This document shows, in pieces, positions 31,582 through 33,940 of a DNA stretch of 33,940 bases (position 1 is its first letter; every line of letters begins with the position of its first letter). The notes under the pieces are model-generated. The model searched no databases, was not told the DNA's origin, and was given only the letters and a program-made list of their open reading frames with translations. The DNA is from Pleurocapsa sp. MO_226.B13 (lineage in GTDB: Bacteria; Cyanobacteriota; Cyanobacteriia; Cyanobacteriales; Xenococcaceae): positions 1 through 33,940 of the forward strand of contig JASJEI010000104.1 in the NCBI GenBank assembly GCA_030064795.1, given 5' to 3'. The position numbers were made by a program, and so were the translations under genes.

Positions 31582-32054
31582 CCTCTCAATCCGTTAAAAC
31601 AACGGAAAAAAGGGGGCGGTCTGCGGTTTTGATGGTGGAAAAAAGTTAAAGGGCGTAAACGCCATATAGTGGTTGATTCTCAAGGATTAGTTATTGGGGT
31701 ATTAGTGACGGAAGCCAATGGTTCTGAACGGCTAGGAGCAGTAGTCATTTTACATCAAGCAGTTGAGAAACTGAGCAAATTAGAAGTAGTCTGGGTATCC
31801 CTTGGTTATTCAGGAAAGAATTTTGCTCAAGCGGTAAAACAGATATGCGGTGATTCGGTTCGAGTCGAAGTTATTGAAAGGAAATCATGCATAATTGGAA
31901 ATTTTACCAAAGCGATGGATCGTGGAGCGAACATTTGGCTGGTTAAACCGATTTAGACGCGCTTCGTAAAGACTATGAGCTATATACTGAGATGAGTACA
32001 GGGATGATCTATGGTTCATTAATTCGCCTCATGACAAGAAGATTAGTCGCTTAA
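31582..32054 (+). pseudogene. Degraded IS5-family transposase
   Basis: Frames read KKVKGRKRHIVVDSQGLVIG, VLVTEANGSERLGAVVILHQ, VWVSLGYSGKNFAQAVKQIC and, after a break near 31955, LRKDYELYTEMSTGMIYGSL. These are consecutive blocks of an IS5-type DDE transposase. There are stops and a missing segment between the SCIIGNFTKAMDRG part and the C-terminal block. The catalytic Asp of VVD is present but the element cannot make a full protein. Confidence 0.75.
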
Positions 32055-32063
32055 TCTTTTGTT

Positions 32064-32279
32064 TATGAATCAGCTCTAAGATTAGCTATAACGAAACGAA
32101 AAGTTAGTGGCGGTTCGAGAAGCATGGAACGATTTTTACAGACTGCTAATTTATTAACAGTGGTGCAAACTTGTCGTCGTCAAGGACGTTCAGTGATTGA
32201 TTTTTTTGAGAAGTCATTGATGGTCAAAGCTGCCAAAGATTCTGATTGTTTAGTTCCCTCTCTTATCCCTAATTCTTAG
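32064..32279 (+). pseudogene. C-terminal fragment of an IS66-type transposase
   Basis: One frame gives YESALRLAITKRKVSGGSRS, MERFLQTANLLTVVQTCRRQ and GRSVIDFFEKSLMVKAAKD before TAG. The (E)xALRxAxxxRKxSGGSRS block and the QGRSVxxF stretch match the C-terminus of IS66 transposases. The catalytic domain is absent. Confidence 0.6.
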
Positions 32280-32384
32280 ACCTGAATCCTTACATAAAAA
32301 CTGCCATCTCTCTTAAATTAATTAATTTCTAAGCTATTAGATTCAATTTCTAATTCTATCATTACTTTAAACACACATAAGTTG

Positions 32385-32567
32385 CATCACCATATTTTTC
32401 GCCGTTTTTGGCGATCGCAAAAGTCTCGTTCCCAGAAATATGGCGGTACGGGTATTGGTTTAGCAATTTGTAAGCGATTAGTCGAGCTGCATAGAGGAGA
32501 ATTATTAGTTAAGAGTCAAGTTGGAGTTGGCAGCACTTTTAAATTTTATTTACCGATCGGGAATTGA
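32385..32567 (+). pseudogene. C-terminal tail of a histidine kinase
   Basis: [20 protein letters not shown], then [20 protein letters not shown] and [10 protein letters not shown] are the F and G2 boxes and final strands of an HATPase domain. Nothing upstream belongs to the kinase, so it is a stranded fragment about 55 residues long. Confidence 0.7.
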
Positions 32568-32603
32568 AAAATTTTCTCATAATTGCGATTTTAATGGTCT
32601 TCT

Positions 32604-33940
32604 AGGGCATTGTGTAAAAATAAAGTGAACAGTTTTTTAAAAAATTAGAGAATGAGAATGTAACTAAAAAAAAGCCTTAGATGTCTGATAATCAGGTAAT
32701 CGAAAAGATTCGAGCTCGATACAAAAAGTTATTGCCTTATTTAAACGAAAAAACCCGTCGTATTTGGGCAGGGATTGAAGCTAGGAGTTTAGGATGGGGA
32801 GAGGTTACTCAGGTTTCCTTGGCAACGGGGCTATCTCCTAGGACAATTCAAAAGGGGATACGTTCTCTAGAGGAATCAAGCTCTGGGAAAACGGCAGACA
32901 AGAGTCCCAGAATTCGCGCCCAAGGAGGAGGACGTAAATTACTCGAAGAACAGGATACAATGTTGCTGGTTGACCGAGAATCCCTGATTGAACCAATGAC
33001 ACTGGGAGACCCTGAGTCGGTTTTGAAATGGACTTCAAAAAGCGTGGTCAAACTGGCGGATGCACGCTTATCTTGGAGGACACAGAATTAGTCCCAAAAG
33101 TGTCTACAATTTGCTTTTAACCCTTGGCTATAGCCCTGAATCAAATCGAAAGACCCGTGACGGCTCATCTCATGTAGATCGCGACCAACAATTTTTGTAT
33201 ATTTCTCAGTTGGTCAAGGATTTCCAATCCCAGAGCGAACCGGTGATTTCAGTCGATACAAAGAAAAAAGAGTTAATTGGTAACTTGAAAAATCCTGGAA
33301 CTGAATGGTGCCAAAAAGAAGAACCCGTCGAAGTACGAATGGATGATTTTGTTGACCCCCAACTAGGGAAAGCAATTCCCTATGGAATTGATGATTTAAC
33401 CTTCAATCAAGGGGATGTCAATGTAGGCATCGATCATGATCCGGCAGAATTTGCAGTAGAGTCGATTCGTCATTGGTGGTACTCTATGGGACAACTTCTT
33501 TACCCTAAAAGCCAACATCTTCTGATTACGGCAGATTGTGGAGGAAGCAATGGTTATCGCACTCGATTATGGAAATTAAAATGACAAGAATTAGCCACTG
33601 AGCTCGGCAAAACTATTCATGTGTGTCATTTTCCTCTCCCGCTCAAGTAAATGGAATAAAATTGAGCATCGCCTTTTTTCTCACATTACCCAAAACTGGC
33701 GAGGTAGACCATTGACTAGTCTACAAGTCGTGGTTAATCTCATTGGCAATACCAGAACCAAAACAGGTAAGACAGTCCAAGCTAGATTAGACCAAAATCT
33801 CTACCCAACTGGAATTAAAGTTACAGATCAACAACTCAATGACATTGCTATTGAGCCAAACAGTTTTCATGGCGAGTGGAACTATATTATCAAACCCCAA
33901 GTTGCCATCTAATTGTTCAAGTTATTTTTACATAATCCCT
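32604..33940 (+). mobile_element. ISAzo13-type insertion sequence, complete ends
   Basis: 1,337 bp. The left end AGGGCATTGTGTAAAAATAA matches the reverse complement of the right end, AGGGATTATGTAAAAATAAC. The repeat continues imperfectly into (T)GAACA. It holds one transposase gene broken by mutations. The right end coincides with the last base of the window, so the target duplication cannot be checked. Confidence 0.8.
32681..33912 (+). pseudogene. ISAzo13-family transposase, frameshifted
   Basis: Three frames in series make one protein. Frame 1 (32681 to about 33060): MSDNQVIEKIRARYKKLLPY, helix-turn-helix ATGLSPRTIQKGIRSLE, QGGGRK. Frame 2 (about 33060-33584): GGHRISPKSVYNLLLTLGYS, VISVDTKKKELIGNLKNPG (first catalytic Asp), HDPAEFAVESIRHWW, LLITADCGGSNGYR (second Asp). 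Frame 3 (about 33640-33912): SKWNKIEHRLFSHITQNWRG (catalytic Glu). Defects: a frameshift in the LADA..GGHRIS stretch, TGA for Trp at 33582-33584, and a frameshift at the HFPPG...SKWNKIEH junction. It should not be active, although it keeps intact ends. Confidence 0.85.

Overview
The window looks like chromosomal DNA of a cyanobacterium. The palindrome GCGATCGC (HIP1) recurs every few hundred bases in genes and spacers. Heptamer tandem repeats of the kind common in filamentous and colonial cyanobacteria are present. Several genes are cyanobacterial in type: a GAF-PAS histidine kinase, a GAF-adenylate cyclase, a DevA-type ATPase and an NB-ARC protein. I cannot name the genus; a repeat- and IS-rich genome fits larger-genome lineages. 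No tRNA, rRNA or CRISPR was recognised.

Layout. (1) 1-350: left edge with the start of an IS66-type transposase leaving the window, a CheR-like scrap and a 22-bp palindrome. (2) 336-2540: a beheaded sensor kinase plus a single-domain response regulator. (3) 2553-13350: ordinary, mostly housekeeping genes: two hypotheticals, an orphan devA-like ATPase, a GNAT acetyltransferase, a class III adenylate cyclase, a zinc-ribbon protein, a ClC-CBS-Usp chloride transporter, radC, and divergent pyrR and pyrC. (4) 13350-24143: an accessory island of about 10 kb bracketed by two direct copies of a ~340-bp element. That element carries a strongly structured leader and a 59-residue hydrophobic protein. (5) 24578-31026: an RND efflux pump (adaptor and pump) followed at once by a flavin-dependent halogenase. 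(6) 31045-33940: a graveyard of broken genes (three degraded transposases, an internal mnmE slice, the tail of a histidine kinase) ending in a complete but frameshifted ISAzo13-type element whose right end is the last base of the window.

The island is the most interesting part. It holds a secreted cupin inside a pair of ~90-bp inverted repeats, a truncated NB-ARC regulator divergent from an S33-type hydrolase, and an M24 peptidase. Next come two paralogous secreted proteins, each with five copies of an NGSSLTGQ...QPQQQLKG repeat, on either side of a cysteine-dioxygenase-like gene, and then a secreted ADYC-motif protein and a DUF1330 protein. After these lies a nest of small RiPP-type precursors: a Nif11-like leader, two peptides with a shared LEAIA(GG) leader, and one dead copy. 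The last gene is arsI under a promoter with ArsR/SmtB-like operators. No RiPP maturation enzyme is visible, so the precursors would need enzymes from elsewhere in the genome.

Working model (inference): the repeat proteins, thiol dioxygenase and ADYC protein form one secreted system, possibly linked to the two proline-type peptidases upstream. The precursor nest and the halogenase-RND operon are two further accessory traits gathered at a recombination-prone locus.
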